Assembly (NCBI RefSeq): GCF_014205295.1
Contig: NZ_JACHNF010000001.1
Span: 2,232,001 to 2,296,000, forward strand
Direction: 5' to 3'
Source: Kribbella solani
GTDB lineage: Bacteria > Actinomycetota > Actinomycetes > Propionibacteriales > Kribbellaceae
DNA: 64,000 bases
The notes beneath the pieces were generated by a model that saw only the letters and a list, made by a program, of their open reading frames with translations, searched no databases and was not told the DNA's origin. This document shows positions 53,347 through 64,000 of this stretch, in pieces (position 1 is the stretch's first letter; the number at the start of each line of letters is the position of its first letter). Position numbers and translations under genes: made by a program.

Positions 53347-53946
53347 ATGGCGGATTGTCTGTTCTGCTCGATCATCGCCGGTACGACGCCGGCGCAGATC
53401 GTCCTGGACACACCCGAGGTGGTGGGCTTCCTGGACGTACGGCCGGTGTTCAAGGGGCACACGCTGATCGTGCCGCGGACCCATGTGGACACGTTGGTCG
53501 AGTTGCGCGATGAGCTGATCGTTCCGCTGTTCGGGGCGGCGCGGTCGGTCGCGGCCGCGGTCCGTACGGCGTTCGACGCGCAGGGGTCGTTCGTCGCGGT
53601 GAACAACGTCGTGTCGCAGTCGGTCCCGCATCTTCACGTGCACGTCGTGCCGCGTACGAAGGGCGACGGGCTGCGCGGGTTCTTTTGGCCGCGTACCAAG
53701 TACGCCGACGCGACCGAGGCCGGGGAGTACGCGGGGAAGTTGCGCGCGGCGCTGGATGGATGCTCCTATGGATGGTCAAGGGGTTTGTGGTTTGGTGAGG
53801 ACGTAGTAGATCTCGCGTGCGATGAGGCGTTTGAGGCATCGGATGATGTCTTTCTTGGACAGTCCGTTGGTTGTGCGGCGTTCGAGGTAGGCGCGGGTGC
53901 GTGGGTCCCAGCGGAGTCGGCTGATGACGATGGTGTAGAGGGCTGA
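53347..53946 (+). CDS. HIT family protein, 3' end replaced by IS110 DNA
   Basis: Histidine-triad nucleotide hydrolase or transferase. The N-terminal ~138 residues are normal: MADCLFCSIIAG, HTLIVPRTHVD, and the catalytic HLHVHVVPR around residue 95. After about position 53761 (AALDG) the frame enters IS110 sequence antisense to the transposase and continues about 60 nonsense codons to 53946. The HIT core is complete, so the protein may fold with a foreign tail or be unstable. GAGGGAGCACTTGAG precedes the ATG. Confidence 0.75.
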   Translation: MADCLFCSIIAGTTPAQIVLDTPEVVGFLDVRPVFKGHTLIVPRTHVDTLVELRDELIVPLFGAARSVAAAVRTAFDAQGSFVAVNNVVSQSVPHLHVHVVPRTKGDGLRGFFWPRTKYADATEAGEYAGKLRAALDGCSYGWSRGLWFGEDVVDLACDEAFEASDDVFLGQSVGCAAFEVGAGAWVPAESADDDGVEG

Positions 53947-54843
53947 GTTGGCTTGGCGATCGCCGCCGCGGTTGAGTCGGTGGCGGTGGGTCTGGCCGGA
54001 TGATGCGGGGATGGGGGCGACTCCGCAGAGCATCGCGAAGGCGCCTTCGGAGTGGATGCGTTCTGGGTTTTGTCCGATGGTGACCAGGAGTTGGCCGGCG
54101 ACATCGGGGCCGACGCCGTTGAGGGTGAGCAGTTCGGGGTTGATCGTGTTGATGAGTTCGGTGATGAGTTGATCGAGCTCGGCGATCTCGTGCTGGGCTG
54201 CGAGGTGACGGCGGGCCAGGGAGCGTAGCGCGGTTTTGACGGCGTGTTGTGGGATCGCGATCTGATTAGGGTCGGGTCGCAGGTTGTGGCAGGTGTCGAT
54301 CAGGCGCGGGTTGGTGAGGCCGCGTAGTTGCTGGCGCAGGTCGTGTGGTGCGGTGACGATCAGGGCCTTGATTCTGCGCAGGCAGTCAGCGCGCTGGCTG
54401 ACGGCGCTGTTGCGGGCGATGCGCAGGTTCCGTAGTGCCTCGACCTGCCCGTCACGGTTCTTGGGGATGCCGGTGCGTACTTTGCCCAAAGCGGCTCGGG
54501 CGGCTGCTTCGGCGTCGATCGGGTCGGACTTGCCTGCTGTCCGGCGGGTTTTACGACTGGGCCGGTCGATCTCGACCACGGTCACACCCTGCCCGGTCAG
54601 GTAGCCGGTCAGGCCCGACCCGTAAGCGCCGGTGCCCTCGACACCGATCAGAACGACCGGCCCGAACGAGCCCAGCCAGGCCAGCAAAGCCGCATAGCCG
54701 GCACCAGTGGCGGGAAAGGTCTGGTGACCGAGCATCCGGCCCGTCTGGTCGATCGCAGCCGCCGTATGGGTATCGCGGTGAGTGTCGACACCACCGGTGA
54801 TCTCGGCCTGGGACACGGCATCTGGCTGTGCGATGGTAGACAT
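53776..54843 (-). CDS. IS110-family transposase
   Basis: 355-residue DEDD recombinase. The RuvC-like N-terminal domain has D20 (GGVDTHRDTH), E69 (IGVEGTGAYG), and D107/D110 (KSDPIDAEAA). The C-terminal Tnp20 domain has GVGPDVAGQLL and the serine-containing CGVAPIPASSGQT (S281/S282). The start is ATG 54843, with GGAAGGACGGCG upstream; the longer frame to 54900 is less likely. The gene appears intact, so the element may still be mobile. Confidence 0.93.
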   Translation of the reverse strand: MSTIAQPDAVSQAEITGGVDTHRDTHTAAAIDQTGRMLGHQTFPATGAGYAALLAWLGSFGPVVLIGVEGTGAYGSGLTGYLTGQGVTVVEIDRPSRKTRRTAGKSDPIDAEAAARAALGKVRTGIPKNRDGQVEALRNLRIARNSAVSQRADCLRRIKALIVTAPHDLRQQLRGLTNPRLIDTCHNLRPDPNQIAIPQHAVKTALRSLARRHLAAQHEIAELDQLITELINTINPELLTLNGVGPDVAGQLLVTIGQNPERIHSEGAFAMLCGVAPIPASSGQTHRHRLNRGGDRQANSALYTIVISRLRWDPRTRAYLERRTTNGLSKKDIIRCLKRLIAREIYYVLTKPQTP

Positions 54844-55060
54844 CGCCGTCCTTCCATTCGACACGGTCAGGGCGGCACGCACCAGCCGAGCGACGGACAA
54901 AACAGTGATGGGTGCCTGCTGGCACAGGCTCCTATGAAGTCACGAGTTCTCGCCGAGTGAGTGCAAGCGAACCCCGCAGCAGGTCGACCGACAGATCCCG
55001 TTCAAGACCCGAAGTCAGTTAGGGGCCGAGTCAGGACGACCACTGCGGGGTCCACGCCTA
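54844..55060 (-). ncRNA. Candidate bridge RNA in the IS110 leader
   Basis: About 217 nt of untranslated leader with several stem-loops: GCCTG/CAGGC (54913-54928), CTCG/CTCG-flanked loops near 54945-54960, and ACCCCGCAG (54971-54979) pairing with CTGCGGGGT (55043-55051). IS110 elements are known to encode a guide RNA upstream of the transposase. CATAGGAGC (minus strand, 54936-54928) also occurs at the opposite element end (53770-53762), as a donor-guide segment would. Confidence 0.5.
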
Positions 55061-55071
55061 CATCCTCACTG

Positions 55072-55641
55072 TTAGGTGCTGCGCTCGTACTCGACTTGGG
55101 GAAGCAGGTTGTTGTCGCCGAAGTCGCGGATTTGGGTGGCGCCGGTCTCGGTGAAGCCGCATTTCAGGTAGAACCTGCGGGATTGTGGGGTGTCGCGGAG
55201 GGTCCAGAGATGGACCTGCTCGTAGCCACTCGCTTTGAGCTGCCGCAGGGTCGCGTGCATGAGCGCGGCCGACACTCCGGAGCCCCAGCCGTTCGGGTGG
55301 GTGTAGAAGCTGTAGATCTCGGCCAGGCCGGTGCGGCTCTCCGAAGGCACTGACCAGGACATCGCGAGCGGCCGGTCGTCGAGCGACCCGAGCATGATGA
55401 TCCCTTCCCCCGCGGCGATCCGCGGATGCCATCGGGTCCGCCGATCCGCGATCCCTTCCTGCGCGAAGTCCGCCGGGAAGCGCGGCGCGTACGCGGCCGC
55501 CCAAGAGGCGGCATGCACCTCCCCCACCGCTTCCCCGTCAGCAGTGGTCGCGACGCGCGCGGCAAAGCCGGTGGGTGCAATCGGATCGCTCGAACCGCCA
55601 GATGTGGCACTGGTTGGGTTGTCAGGGGATGGGGCGGTCAA
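55072..55641 (-). CDS. GNAT N-acetyltransferase
   Basis: 189 residues. A flexible Ser/Thr/Pro N-terminus of about 25 residues precedes a GNAT domain: EIYSFYTHPNGWGSGVSAALM (acetyl-CoA motif A, with GWGSG) and WTLRDTPQSRRFYLKCGFTETG (motif B). The substrate is unknown. The start is TTG 55641, which gives a 20-nt overlap with the HEAT-protein gene. It adjoins the IS110 element on its 3' side and looks intact. Confidence 0.85.
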   Translation of the reverse strand: MTAPSPDNPTSATSGGSSDPIAPTGFAARVATTADGEAVGEVHAASWAAAYAPRFPADFAQEGIADRRTRWHPRIAAGEGIIMLGSLDDRPLAMSWSVPSESRTGLAEIYSFYTHPNGWGSGVSAALMHATLRQLKASGYEQVHLWTLRDTPQSRRFYLKCGFTETGATQIRDFGDNNLLPQVEYERST

Positions 55642-56182
55642 GGCGGGCCTCCAGTGTGGTTTGGGCCCGTTGGACGGCAGTGCGGACCGAAGGGTCTGGG
55701 TCGTCTGTCAGCGTCCGGATCGCGGCGGCGTGTTCGTATTCGCCGGCGGCGCCGATCGCTCGTACCGCGGCGGCGCGGACTCGGGGCAGGTCGTGAGTGA
55801 GCATCGGGAGCAACGCATCCACGAGTTGCCCCAGCTCGCGCTGGGCGGTGATCTTCGCGACATGCTCACGTACGCGCCAGGCTGGATCGTTCGCCGCGAG
55901 CAGCAACGTGTCGACCACGTCGTCGCGCCACACGTACAGGAAGACGCGCGCCGCCCACACCCGGATCCAGTAGTAGTTGACCGGATCAACCGGCGTCTTC
56001 CACCCGCCGGGATTGTCCGATCCCGTCAGGGCGACCAACCGCGGAAGCGCAACCCCGTACGCGTCCTCTCCGGAAACGTCGCCCCGGAGGAACGCCACCG
56101 CCCAATCCACCACGGTGTCCTCGCCGTACGCGGCACAAGCTGCCCGCACAACCTCCCGAGGTGATTCTCTGTCCGATCCCAC
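55622..56182 (-). CDS. HEAT-repeat-like protein
   Basis: About 186 residues, mostly helical. Repeating helix pairs such as WAARVFLYVWRDDVVDTLLLAANDPAWRVREHVAKI, PRVRAAAVRAIGAAGE and DPSVRTAVQRA follow the HEAT/PBS-lyase pattern with D/P-V-R turns, which suggests a protein-binding scaffold. No catalytic motif is present. GTG 56182 is chosen, with GGTGGGGGT upstream; TTG 56194 is an alternative. It overlaps the GNAT gene by 20 nt. Confidence 0.7.
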   Translation of the reverse strand: MGSDRESPREVVRAACAAYGEDTVVDWAVAFLRGDVSGEDAYGVALPRLVALTGSDNPGGWKTPVDPVNYYWIRVWAARVFLYVWRDDVVDTLLLAANDPAWRVREHVAKITAQRELGQLVDALLPMLTHDLPRVRAAAVRAIGAAGEYEHAAAIRTLTDDPDPSVRTAVQRAQTTLEARLDRPIP

Positions 56183-56239
56183 ACCCCCACCCAACCACCA
56201 CCCACCGACACTTCTGTCAGCGCCGGGGGTAGTGGAGTG

Positions 56240-56463
56240 TCAGCGGGCCCAGGTCGCCAGGTAGTCGTAGCCGTCTTGGCCTGGGGACTCCCAGCGGACG
56301 TGAACGGTGTCGCCTGGGGTGAGGGAGCGGAATCCTTCGGCTTCGATGACGGAGAAGTGGGTCCAGCAGCCGCCGGGAGTGCTGGGGCAGTCGATGACGC
56401 CCCAGCCCTCGTCGTCGTACCAGACCCGGACGACGCCGTCGTCCTCGCCGGTGCGGTGGTCCA

Positions 56464-56464
<1 letters not shown>
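56240..56464 (-). CDS. Cold-shock-domain-like small protein
   Basis: 74 residues with the five-strand CSD pattern GVVRVWYDDEGWGVIDCP, CWTHFSVIEAEGFRSL and GDTVHVRWE. The RNP1 and RNP2 motifs are divergent (EGWGVI for KGFGFI, CWTHF for VFVHF), so RNA binding may be weaker or specialised. Its ATG overlaps the aconitase stop (ATGA), an unusual partner for a CSD protein. Confidence 0.8.
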
Positions 56465-59238
<2,774 letters not shown>

Positions 59239-59322
59239 CAACCCGCTCCTCTGTCAGTCCTTGTTCGCCCGGTCCGTGTCGGCTCAGGCCCATCCTGCCG
59301 AGCGTGCCTGCCGGCCCGGAGG

Positions 59323-59341
59323 TCAGGTTCCCCTAACCTCC
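59323..59341 (-). promoter_or_regulatory. Iron-box-like (IdeR/DtxR) site upstream of acnA
   Basis: On the minus strand, GGAGGTTAGGGGAACCTGA matches the DtxR/IdeR consensus TTAGGTTAGGCTAACCTAA at 14 of 19 positions, counted by eye. An outer palindrome, CCGGAGGT/ACCTCCGG, surrounds it. Iron control of aconitase is known in related actinobacteria, so the site is plausible. Confidence 0.45.
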
Positions 59342-59398
59342 GGCCGCAAAACTCTCTCGACATCAAGATACACGACATCGAGCCACCCTCGGCAGGCG

Positions 59399-60328
59399 TT
59401 ATGAAACCTGTGGACAAACCTCGGCCGCGATCAGATCCAGGTGATCCAGGTCGTGCAGGTCCATGATCTGCACGTACTGCCGGTCCGATCCCGCCGCCGC
59501 GAACCGCCCGAGCCGATCCACCACCTCAGCCGGCGTACCCGCGATGCCGTTCGCCTTCAGCTCTTCGACGTCCCGGCCGATCGCCTCGGCACGCTGCTTC
59601 ACCTGCGCGTCGTCCTTACCGACCACGACCGTGTGCGCGGTGGACAAAGCCAGTGTCTTCGGGTCGCGGCCGATCGCCGCGCAGGCCGCCCGTACCCGCT
59701 CGAACAGGGTCTGGGATTCCTCGACGCTACGGAAACCCGCGTTGAACTCGGCCGCGTACTGGGCCGCCAGCGCCGGCGTACGCTTCTTGCCCGCGCCGCC
59801 GATGATGATCGGCGGATTCTGCTGCACCGGCTTCGGCAGCGCCGGCGAGTCGGAGATCTGGTAGTGCTTGCCCGCGAAGTCGTACTTCTCCCCCACCGGC
59901 GTGTCCCAGAGGCCGGTGATCAGCTCGAGCTGCTCGGTGAGAAGGTCGAAACGGCCCGGCGTGTCCGGGAAGTCCAGTCCGTACGCCTTGTGCTCCGCCT
60001 CGTACCAGCCCGCGCCGAGACCGAGCTCCGCGCGGCCGCCGCTCATCTGGTCGACCTGCGCGACCGAGATCGCGAGCACACCCGGGTGCCGGAACGTTGC
60101 CGAACTGACCAGGGTGCCGAGCTTGATCCGTTGCGTCTCCCGGGCCAGACCGGCAAGCGTGATCCAGGAGTCGGTCGGGCCCGGCAGTCCGTCATTCGGA
60201 CCCATTACCAGGTAGTGGTCCGACCGGAAGAACGCGTCGAAGCCGTTCTCCTCGGTCTTCTTGGCCACGGCGAGCAGGTCGTCGTACGTGGCGCCTTGCT
60301 GGGGTTCGGTGAAGATCCTGAGAAGCAT
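59399..60328 (-). CDS. LLM-class F420-dependent oxidoreductase
   Basis: 309-residue luciferase-like TIM barrel. It begins MLLRIFTEPQQGATYDDLLAVAKKTEENGFDAFFRSDH; LGAGWYEAEHKAYGLDFP and PPIIIGGAGKKRTPALAA match the F420-dependent TIGR03560-type group. The substrate is unknown. I chose ATG 60328 because the longer frame runs back into the next gene's 3' end. It lies 10 nt after the Pro-rich protein gene and may be co-transcribed with it. Confidence 0.88.
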   Translation of the reverse strand: MLLRIFTEPQQGATYDDLLAVAKKTEENGFDAFFRSDHYLVMGPNDGLPGPTDSWITLAGLARETQRIKLGTLVSSATFRHPGVLAISVAQVDQMSGGRAELGLGAGWYEAEHKAYGLDFPDTPGRFDLLTEQLELITGLWDTPVGEKYDFAGKHYQISDSPALPKPVQQNPPIIIGGAGKKRTPALAAQYAAEFNAGFRSVEESQTLFERVRAACAAIGRDPKTLALSTAHTVVVGKDDAQVKQRAEAIGRDVEELKANGIAGTPAEVVDRLGRFAAAGSDRQYVQIMDLHDLDHLDLIAAEVCPQVS

Positions 60329-60338
60329 GACCGCAACG

Positions 60339-63300
60339 CTATCTCGCGCTCGTGTACAGCTTCTCCAGATACGACGGCTGCCACTCGGGACCACGGTCGT
60401 ACAAGCGGCGTACCAGACCGTTGACATCCAGGCGCGGCTCGATCGGGTTGTCCCACCAGTCCGGCACCTGGTCGTACCAGCGATCCACCCGCAGCGTACG
60501 GCCGGCCGCGTCGATCCGGGCGAACAACCAGCCGCCCTGCTCGCTTTGCGACTCGGTCAGCCACAGGTCACCGAGCAGCCCACTGAGCTTGTCCGCCGCG
60601 AACTCCGGGTCGTCGATCTCTGGCGGCTCCAGATCGAACCGGTACGAAGGCGCGCGCGGATCCAGCACCTGCACCTGAATCGTGAACCCCGAAGGCACCA
60701 CCGCCGTCCGCGCCCGGCACCAGTCATGCAACGCCCGCATCGCCGCCGACTCCTCCGGCCGCGGCCGAGGCCGCTCAGCCTCCGCCCGCATCGCCTCCTC
60801 CAACGAGCCCGCGAGCGGCACAACCCTCGGCCCATCCCCGCCGACGAGGCCCAGCCCCGGAATCGACATCCCGCCAAGACCGACAGCAGCCGCGACCGCA
60901 CTCATCCCCGCGGCCGCATCCACCCCATCCCGAACCTCCGCCGAATCGGCCGCATACACACGACCAGACTCCGCGGGCGCGCGATCATCCGACCCGACCG
61001 CCGGCTCCGGGGTGTCCGACGCGGCGGCGGGGTCGTCTGTGAGCGAGGGCTCCGGCTCGGCCGTGAGCTCCGGGTCCGGGTTGGGGGCGGGTTCTGGCGG
61101 CGGGATGTGGCTCGGGTCGGGGTGCGGGTCAGGCCAGGGCTCACGATCCGGCTCGGGACCTGGCTGAGGCTCAGGCTCCGGCAGCGGACTCGGTGCAGGC
61201 TCCGGCTCGGGCTGCGGCTCCGGCTCGGGTTCCGGCCACGGGTCGGGGTGTGGCTCGGGTTGAGGTTCGGGTTCTGGGCGCGGTTCGGGTTCTGGGCCTG
61301 GCTCGGGGAACGGGCGCGGCTCGGGCTCCGGGAACGGATGTGGCTCCGGGCGTGGGTCCGGATCTGGGAACGGGTGCGGCTCGGGGCTTGGTTCCGGGTC
61401 CGGGAACGGGTGGGGCTCCGGGCGCGGGTCCGGGGCCGGGTACGGGTCTGGACCTGGGACGGGGCCTGGGGTTGGGCCTGGGATCGGGCTGGGGGTGGGT
61501 AGCGGGTTGGGGGTTGGTTGTGGCCAGGGGTCGGATTGGGGCGACAGGGTGGGTTGAGGGTGAGGCTCTGCTTGAGATTTAGCTTCGGGGTAGGTGTTCG
61601 TGGGCTCGTACCGGCTGGACGTGGGCTCGTACCGGCTGGATGTGAGGGCGTCGGGTGCCTGGTACGGCTCGGGGTCGTCGATGACGGCGGGGATTTCGGC
61701 GGTCAGGTCGTCGGTGAGTTCGTCGACAGCCTCGCCCGTGGGGGCAGCAGTTTCCGTGGTCAGATCCGCATCCGCGTACGCACCGCTGAGCGCCGACGCG
61801 GACTCCGGGTACATATCCGCGGACGCCGCCTCAGTTCCGTACACGTCAGCGTGCGGCGCGGCAGCCGGGTACGAGCCGGGCGGTGGCGCAGCCGTGTACG
61901 AGTCGGCGGGTGGCGCTGGCGTGTACGAGTCTGTGGGCGACGCGGGCGGGTACGCGTCGGCGGGTGTGTACGGGTCCGGGGGCGGCGCGAAGGGGGACGG
62001 GCCCGTGAAGGACTGGGGCTCGTTGTCTTCGGTTGGGGTGTCTAGGACCGCGGCGATCTCGGCGGTGGGGGCGTCGTCGTCTTCGAGGGACGCGGCGGAT
62101 GACTGCGGAGGGGTGGCGGGGTCCGACGAGGCGGCGGGGTGTGGCGAGGCGGCGGGCGAGTCCCCCGACGCGAAAGGGCTGGGCGGGGCGGACGGGTTGT
62201 GCGAGGCGGCGGTGCTCGGTGAAGTGGGGAGGTTGGGCGAGGCCGAGAGGCTCGGTGGGGTGGGGAGGTTGGGCGAGGCCGAGAGGCTCGGTGGGGTGGG
62301 GAGGTTGGGCGAGGCCGAGAGGCTCGGTGGGGTGGGGAGGTTGGGCGAGGCGGAGAGGCTCGGTGGGGTGGGGAGGTTGGGTGGGGTGGTCAGGGGCTGG
62401 GTGCGGCTGTTGGGGTCTTCTACCCATTCGCCGTTGATCCAGGCTGGGCCGGTCCAGTCGGCTTCGCGGGGCGAGGGGTAGGGCGCGCCGGGGAGATCGG
62501 TGGGCGTGCGGTGCCTGTCTCCAACGGCGGCGGAGGGTGCGGCGGCCGGGGCTGCGGCTGGGGCGGCGGAGGCTGGAGTGGCGAAGGGTGGAGTGGCGAA
62601 GGGTGAGGCGGTTGGGGCGGCGGTAGCTGCGGGTTCGGGTGGGAAGGGGTTGTATTCGCTGGTCGGGGGTTGGTCGGACCAGGCTGGGTGTTCGGCGGTT
62701 TCCCAGTCTTGTTCGTCGGACGGGAGGGGGGTGGCGGGGGCAGTGGGGGTGTCGGCGAAGAGGCTGTTGTAGAAGTCTTCGCCTTCGTAGCGGCCGCCGC
62801 CTACGCGTGGGGGTTCCGCCGATGGGAGGTCCGGGTTGTACGGCGGGTGGGCCGTCGGGAGGCCGTTTCCGGAGAGATTTTCCGGCAGGTAGGTGCCGGG
62901 CGCGGGGGGCGGCGTGTACCCACCGGGACGACCCCCAGAGGTCTCACCCGGCTGCCCGAACCGCCCAACGTCACCCGCCTGCCCAAATCCCGCGGCATCA
63001 CCCGGCTGGCCGAAGTCGGCGGTGGGGGATGGTTGGGTGGAGGTGGTTATGGGTTGGCCGGTGAACGGGCTGATTCCTGGGGGGACGACGTATGACTCCT
63101 CGTCCTGGGTTGGCCAGTTCGGGTCGGGTGCTCCAGTCACGTTTGGTTCAACGACTGAGACCTCGGCCGTGTCAGGGTCGGGCGGGAAATTTTCCTGGAT
63201 CGCAAAGTTTCGGGTGAAATCGGCAGCGGCGGTGACCCCGGCCGGTACGTCGGGCTGGACGGGTGAGCGGGGATCGATCCCGAACGGCGCGAAGAACGCA

Positions 63301-63845
63301 GCTAGCGATTCCGGGCTGATACCGGTGGTGCGGGCGGTCTGGATCAGCGAAACACCGTACGGGCGCAACTCGTCCAGCCCGCCCAAGTAGTCGGCCCATT
63401 CGGCGACCCACTCGATCATTTCCTCGGCGGTGGCCTCGTCGGAGGTGATCCACTGGCCGATCGGCGCGAAGCCGTCCTCGGCTGCGTCCCACGGGTCGCC
63501 GGGGTACGAAGCGCGCGCCCACGTCCCGTTGAAGGCGCCGTACACGAAGCCGAGCTCGCCCGCGTCCTGCCGGCGCCGAACCTCCGGCTGCCCGATCCAG
63601 TCCGGTGAGCCGGCCAGCAGGTCGGAGCCCGCGGTGCGGCTGTGCTGGGTGTGGAATCCCCACAGCACGGCCCGCCCGTCGCCCAGGCGGCTCATCCGGA
63701 GCACGGACGCGGTCTCGTCCTGGTGGTGGTACCCGTCGGCGTCGGCGTACCAGCGCCGGTCGAAGCCCGTGGCATGGGCGACCGCGGACAGAGCGGTCCA
63801 GCGGGCCCGCAACTCCTCCGGGTCGTCCAAATCAACGAGCGGCAT
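60339..63845 (-). CDS. Large protein with two globular ends and a Pro-rich linker
   Basis: 1168 residues, not recognised as a known family. The N-terminal ~180 residues form a globular domain ([30 protein letters not shown]), and the C-terminal ~160 form another ([41 protein letters not shown]), both Trp/Tyr-rich. The ~800 residues between are low-complexity: Pro/Ser/Thr/Ala, four copies of a 12-residue repeat (62226-62369), and a PEPxP tract around 61140-61500. No signal peptide or membrane helix is seen. ATG 63845 is chosen; the longer frame has no start signal. It is reminiscent of actinobacterial proteins with long disordered linkers. Confidence 0.75.
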   Translation of the reverse strand: MPLVDLDDPEELRARWTALSAVAHATGFDRRWYADADGYHHQDETASVLRMSRLGDGRAVLWGFHTQHSRTAGSDLLAGSPDWIGQPEVRRRQDAGELGFVYGAFNGTWARASYPGDPWDAAEDGFAPIGQWITSDEATAEEMIEWVAEWADYLGGLDELRPYGVSLIQTARTTGISPESLAAFFAPFGIDPRSPVQPDVPAGVTAAADFTRNFAIQENFPPDPDTAEVSVVEPNVTGAPDPNWPTQDEESYVVPPGISPFTGQPITTSTQPSPTADFGQPGDAAGFGQAGDVGRFGQPGETSGGRPGGYTPPPAPGTYLPENLSGNGLPTAHPPYNPDLPSAEPPRVGGGRYEGEDFYNSLFADTPTAPATPLPSDEQDWETAEHPAWSDQPPTSEYNPFPPEPAATAAPTASPFATPPFATPASAAPAAAPAAAPSAAVGDRHRTPTDLPGAPYPSPREADWTGPAWINGEWVEDPNSRTQPLTTPPNLPTPPSLSASPNLPTPPSLSASPNLPTPPSLSASPNLPTPPSLSASPNLPTSPSTAASHNPSAPPSPFASGDSPAASPHPAASSDPATPPQSSAASLEDDDAPTAEIAAVLDTPTEDNEPQSFTGPSPFAPPPDPYTPADAYPPASPTDSYTPAPPADSYTAAPPPGSYPAAAPHADVYGTEAASADMYPESASALSGAYADADLTTETAAPTGEAVDELTDDLTAEIPAVIDDPEPYQAPDALTSSRYEPTSSRYEPTNTYPEAKSQAEPHPQPTLSPQSDPWPQPTPNPLPTPSPIPGPTPGPVPGPDPYPAPDPRPEPHPFPDPEPSPEPHPFPDPDPRPEPHPFPEPEPRPFPEPGPEPEPRPEPEPQPEPHPDPWPEPEPEPQPEPEPAPSPLPEPEPQPGPEPDREPWPDPHPDPSHIPPPEPAPNPDPELTAEPEPSLTDDPAAASDTPEPAVGSDDRAPAESGRVYAADSAEVRDGVDAAAGMSAVAAAVGLGGMSIPGLGLVGGDGPRVVPLAGSLEEAMRAEAERPRPRPEESAAMRALHDWCRARTAVVPSGFTIQVQVLDPRAPSYRFDLEPPEIDDPEFAADKLSGLLGDLWLTESQSEQGGWLFARIDAAGRTLRVDRWYDQVPDWWDNPIEPRLDVNGLVRRLYDRGPEWQPSYLEKLYTSAR
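61140..61500 (-). repeat. PEPxP-type low-complexity tract
   Basis: The coding strand encodes a long run of short Pro-Glu-Pro, Pro-Asp-Pro and Arg-Pro-Glu-Pro-type repeats. The tract is degenerate, not an exact tandem array, and is likely to form an extended, rigid polyproline-like rod. Confidence 0.75.
62226..62369 (-). repeat. Four 36-bp coding tandem repeats
   Basis: Units at 62226-62261, 62262-62297, 62298-62333 and 62334-62369 are 36 bp each. The first three are identical; the fourth has one base change. A partial fifth follows. Each unit encodes the 12-residue repeat [12 protein letters not shown] in the Pro-rich protein. Copy number may vary between strains. Confidence 0.92.
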
Positions 63846-63907
63846 CAGGTCTCCAGCGCATTGGAATCCAGCCCCAGACGCTACCCGAGGCCTCCCTGAC
63901 GCACCAG

Positions 63908-64000
63908 TTAACTGTCCACAGGTGAACTGTCCACCGGCTCGAGGATGGCGACGCATTCGATGTGGTGGGTCATGCCGAACAGGTCGAAAGCGCGCAGGGA
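63908..64000 (-). CDS. TrmA/RlmD-type RNA (uracil-5-)methyltransferase, C-terminal end
   Basis: Only the last 30 codons lie in the window; the frame runs off the right edge. The sequence [20 protein letters not shown] matches the conserved end of TrmA/RlmD-type class I methyltransferases (FPMTxHxExVxxL), which make 5-methyluridine in tRNA or 23S rRNA. The tail VDSSPVDS is unremarkable. Placement upstream of the Pro-rich gene and acnA agrees with actinobacterial gene order as I recall it. Confidence 0.75.
   Translation of the reverse strand, partial: SLRAFDLFGMTHHIECVAILEPVDSSPVDS

Larger units (their letters stand above)
53762..55060 (-). mobile_element. IS110-family insertion sequence (ends approximate)
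   Basis: About 1.3 kb with one transposase gene on the minus strand and a long untranslated leader. The left end is placed where the HIT protein stops matching its family; the right end lies between the leader structures and the GNAT stop at 55072. No terminal inverted repeats or target duplication are seen, as usual for IS110. The 9-mer GCTCCTATG occurs at 53762-53770 and again at 54928-54936. Confidence 0.75.

Noticed and set aside
53762..54936. GCTCCTATG at both places read as a target-site duplication of a 1.17-kb element
   Set aside because: IS110 elements do not normally make target duplications, and the structured leader continues beyond 54936; a guide match is a better reading, though the ends remain unproven.
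56195..56239. GACACT/AGTGTC pairing near the CSD gene stop
   Set aside because: Only 6 nt per arm with a long loop; likely by chance.
59342..59398. AT-richer stretch after the acnA upstream region, considered as a small RNA or promoter
   Set aside because: No convincing -10/-35 pair or hairpin could be defined by eye.
62226..62369. CRISPR-like regular repeats
   Set aside because: The 36-bp units are contiguous without spacers and encode in-frame repeats of a large protein.

Overview
The window is high-GC DNA whose gene content points to an actinobacterium. DUF3000, DUF3099, HemQ, DUF402, a mabA-inhA-type fabG-fabI pair and F420-type LLM oxidoreductases all fit that. Gene order and protein style suggest Nocardioidaceae, perhaps Kribbella; the genus is inference. 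No rRNA, tRNA, CRISPR array or prophage is visible. The DNA looks chromosomal, with one insertion sequence (IS110 family, about 53.76-55.06 kb).

Layout. 0-6 kb: two tandem serB-type phosphatases, then cyanophycinase and cyanophycin synthetase (cphB-cphA). 6-9 kb: an ABC exporter pair divergent from a TetR-like regulator with an N-terminal zinc ribbon, with inverted repeats at both starts. 9-13 kb: fabG-fabI followed by a Mur-ligase protein resembling CphA without its ATP-grasp domain. 13-18.7 kb: dodecin, DUF3099, a small Cys protein, moaA, SURF1, a GH15 hydrolase and an SDR with an altered active site. 18.8-27.4 kb: an AhpD-like protein, a LigD-type polymerase domain, a secreted thermolysin-like protease, a secreted nuclease, msrB and a CbxX/EccA-like AAA ATPase. 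27.5-31.5 kb: a translationally coupled haem operon (hemE-GNAT-hemG-hemQ-VOC). 31.6-37.2 kb: DUF3000-rnd, an MFS transporter with an ArsR-type regulator, and a glutathione peroxidase operon. 37.4-40.8 kb: fadA-fadB beta-oxidation genes. 40.8-48.4 kb: dxs followed by three paralogous membrane-anchored HExxH proteins and an amino-acid permease, all in one direction. 48.6-53.3 kb: two DUF402 paralogues, a frameshifted secreted hydrolase and a Na+/H+ antiporter fused to a UBP-type zinc finger. 53.3-56.5 kb: a HIT gene broken by the IS110 element, then GNAT, HEAT and cold-shock-like genes. 56.5-64 kb: aconitase with an iron-box-like site upstream, an LLM oxidoreductase, a 1168-residue Pro-rich protein and the end of a TrmA/RlmD-type methyltransferase.

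Regulatory texture. Many adjacent genes overlap by 4 nt (ATGA or GTGA), which suggests translational coupling. Several genes have a TANNNT-like hexamer ending 6-7 nt before the start codon and no Shine-Dalgarno sequence, which suggests leaderless mRNAs. Intergenic spaces often hold long, near-perfect hairpins, usually between convergent genes.

The least explained items are the three-paralogue metallopeptidase cluster, the Mur-only CphA relative, the candidate bridge RNA of the IS110 element and the zinc-ribbon TetR with its operators. Everything here was read by eye; no similarity search was run.
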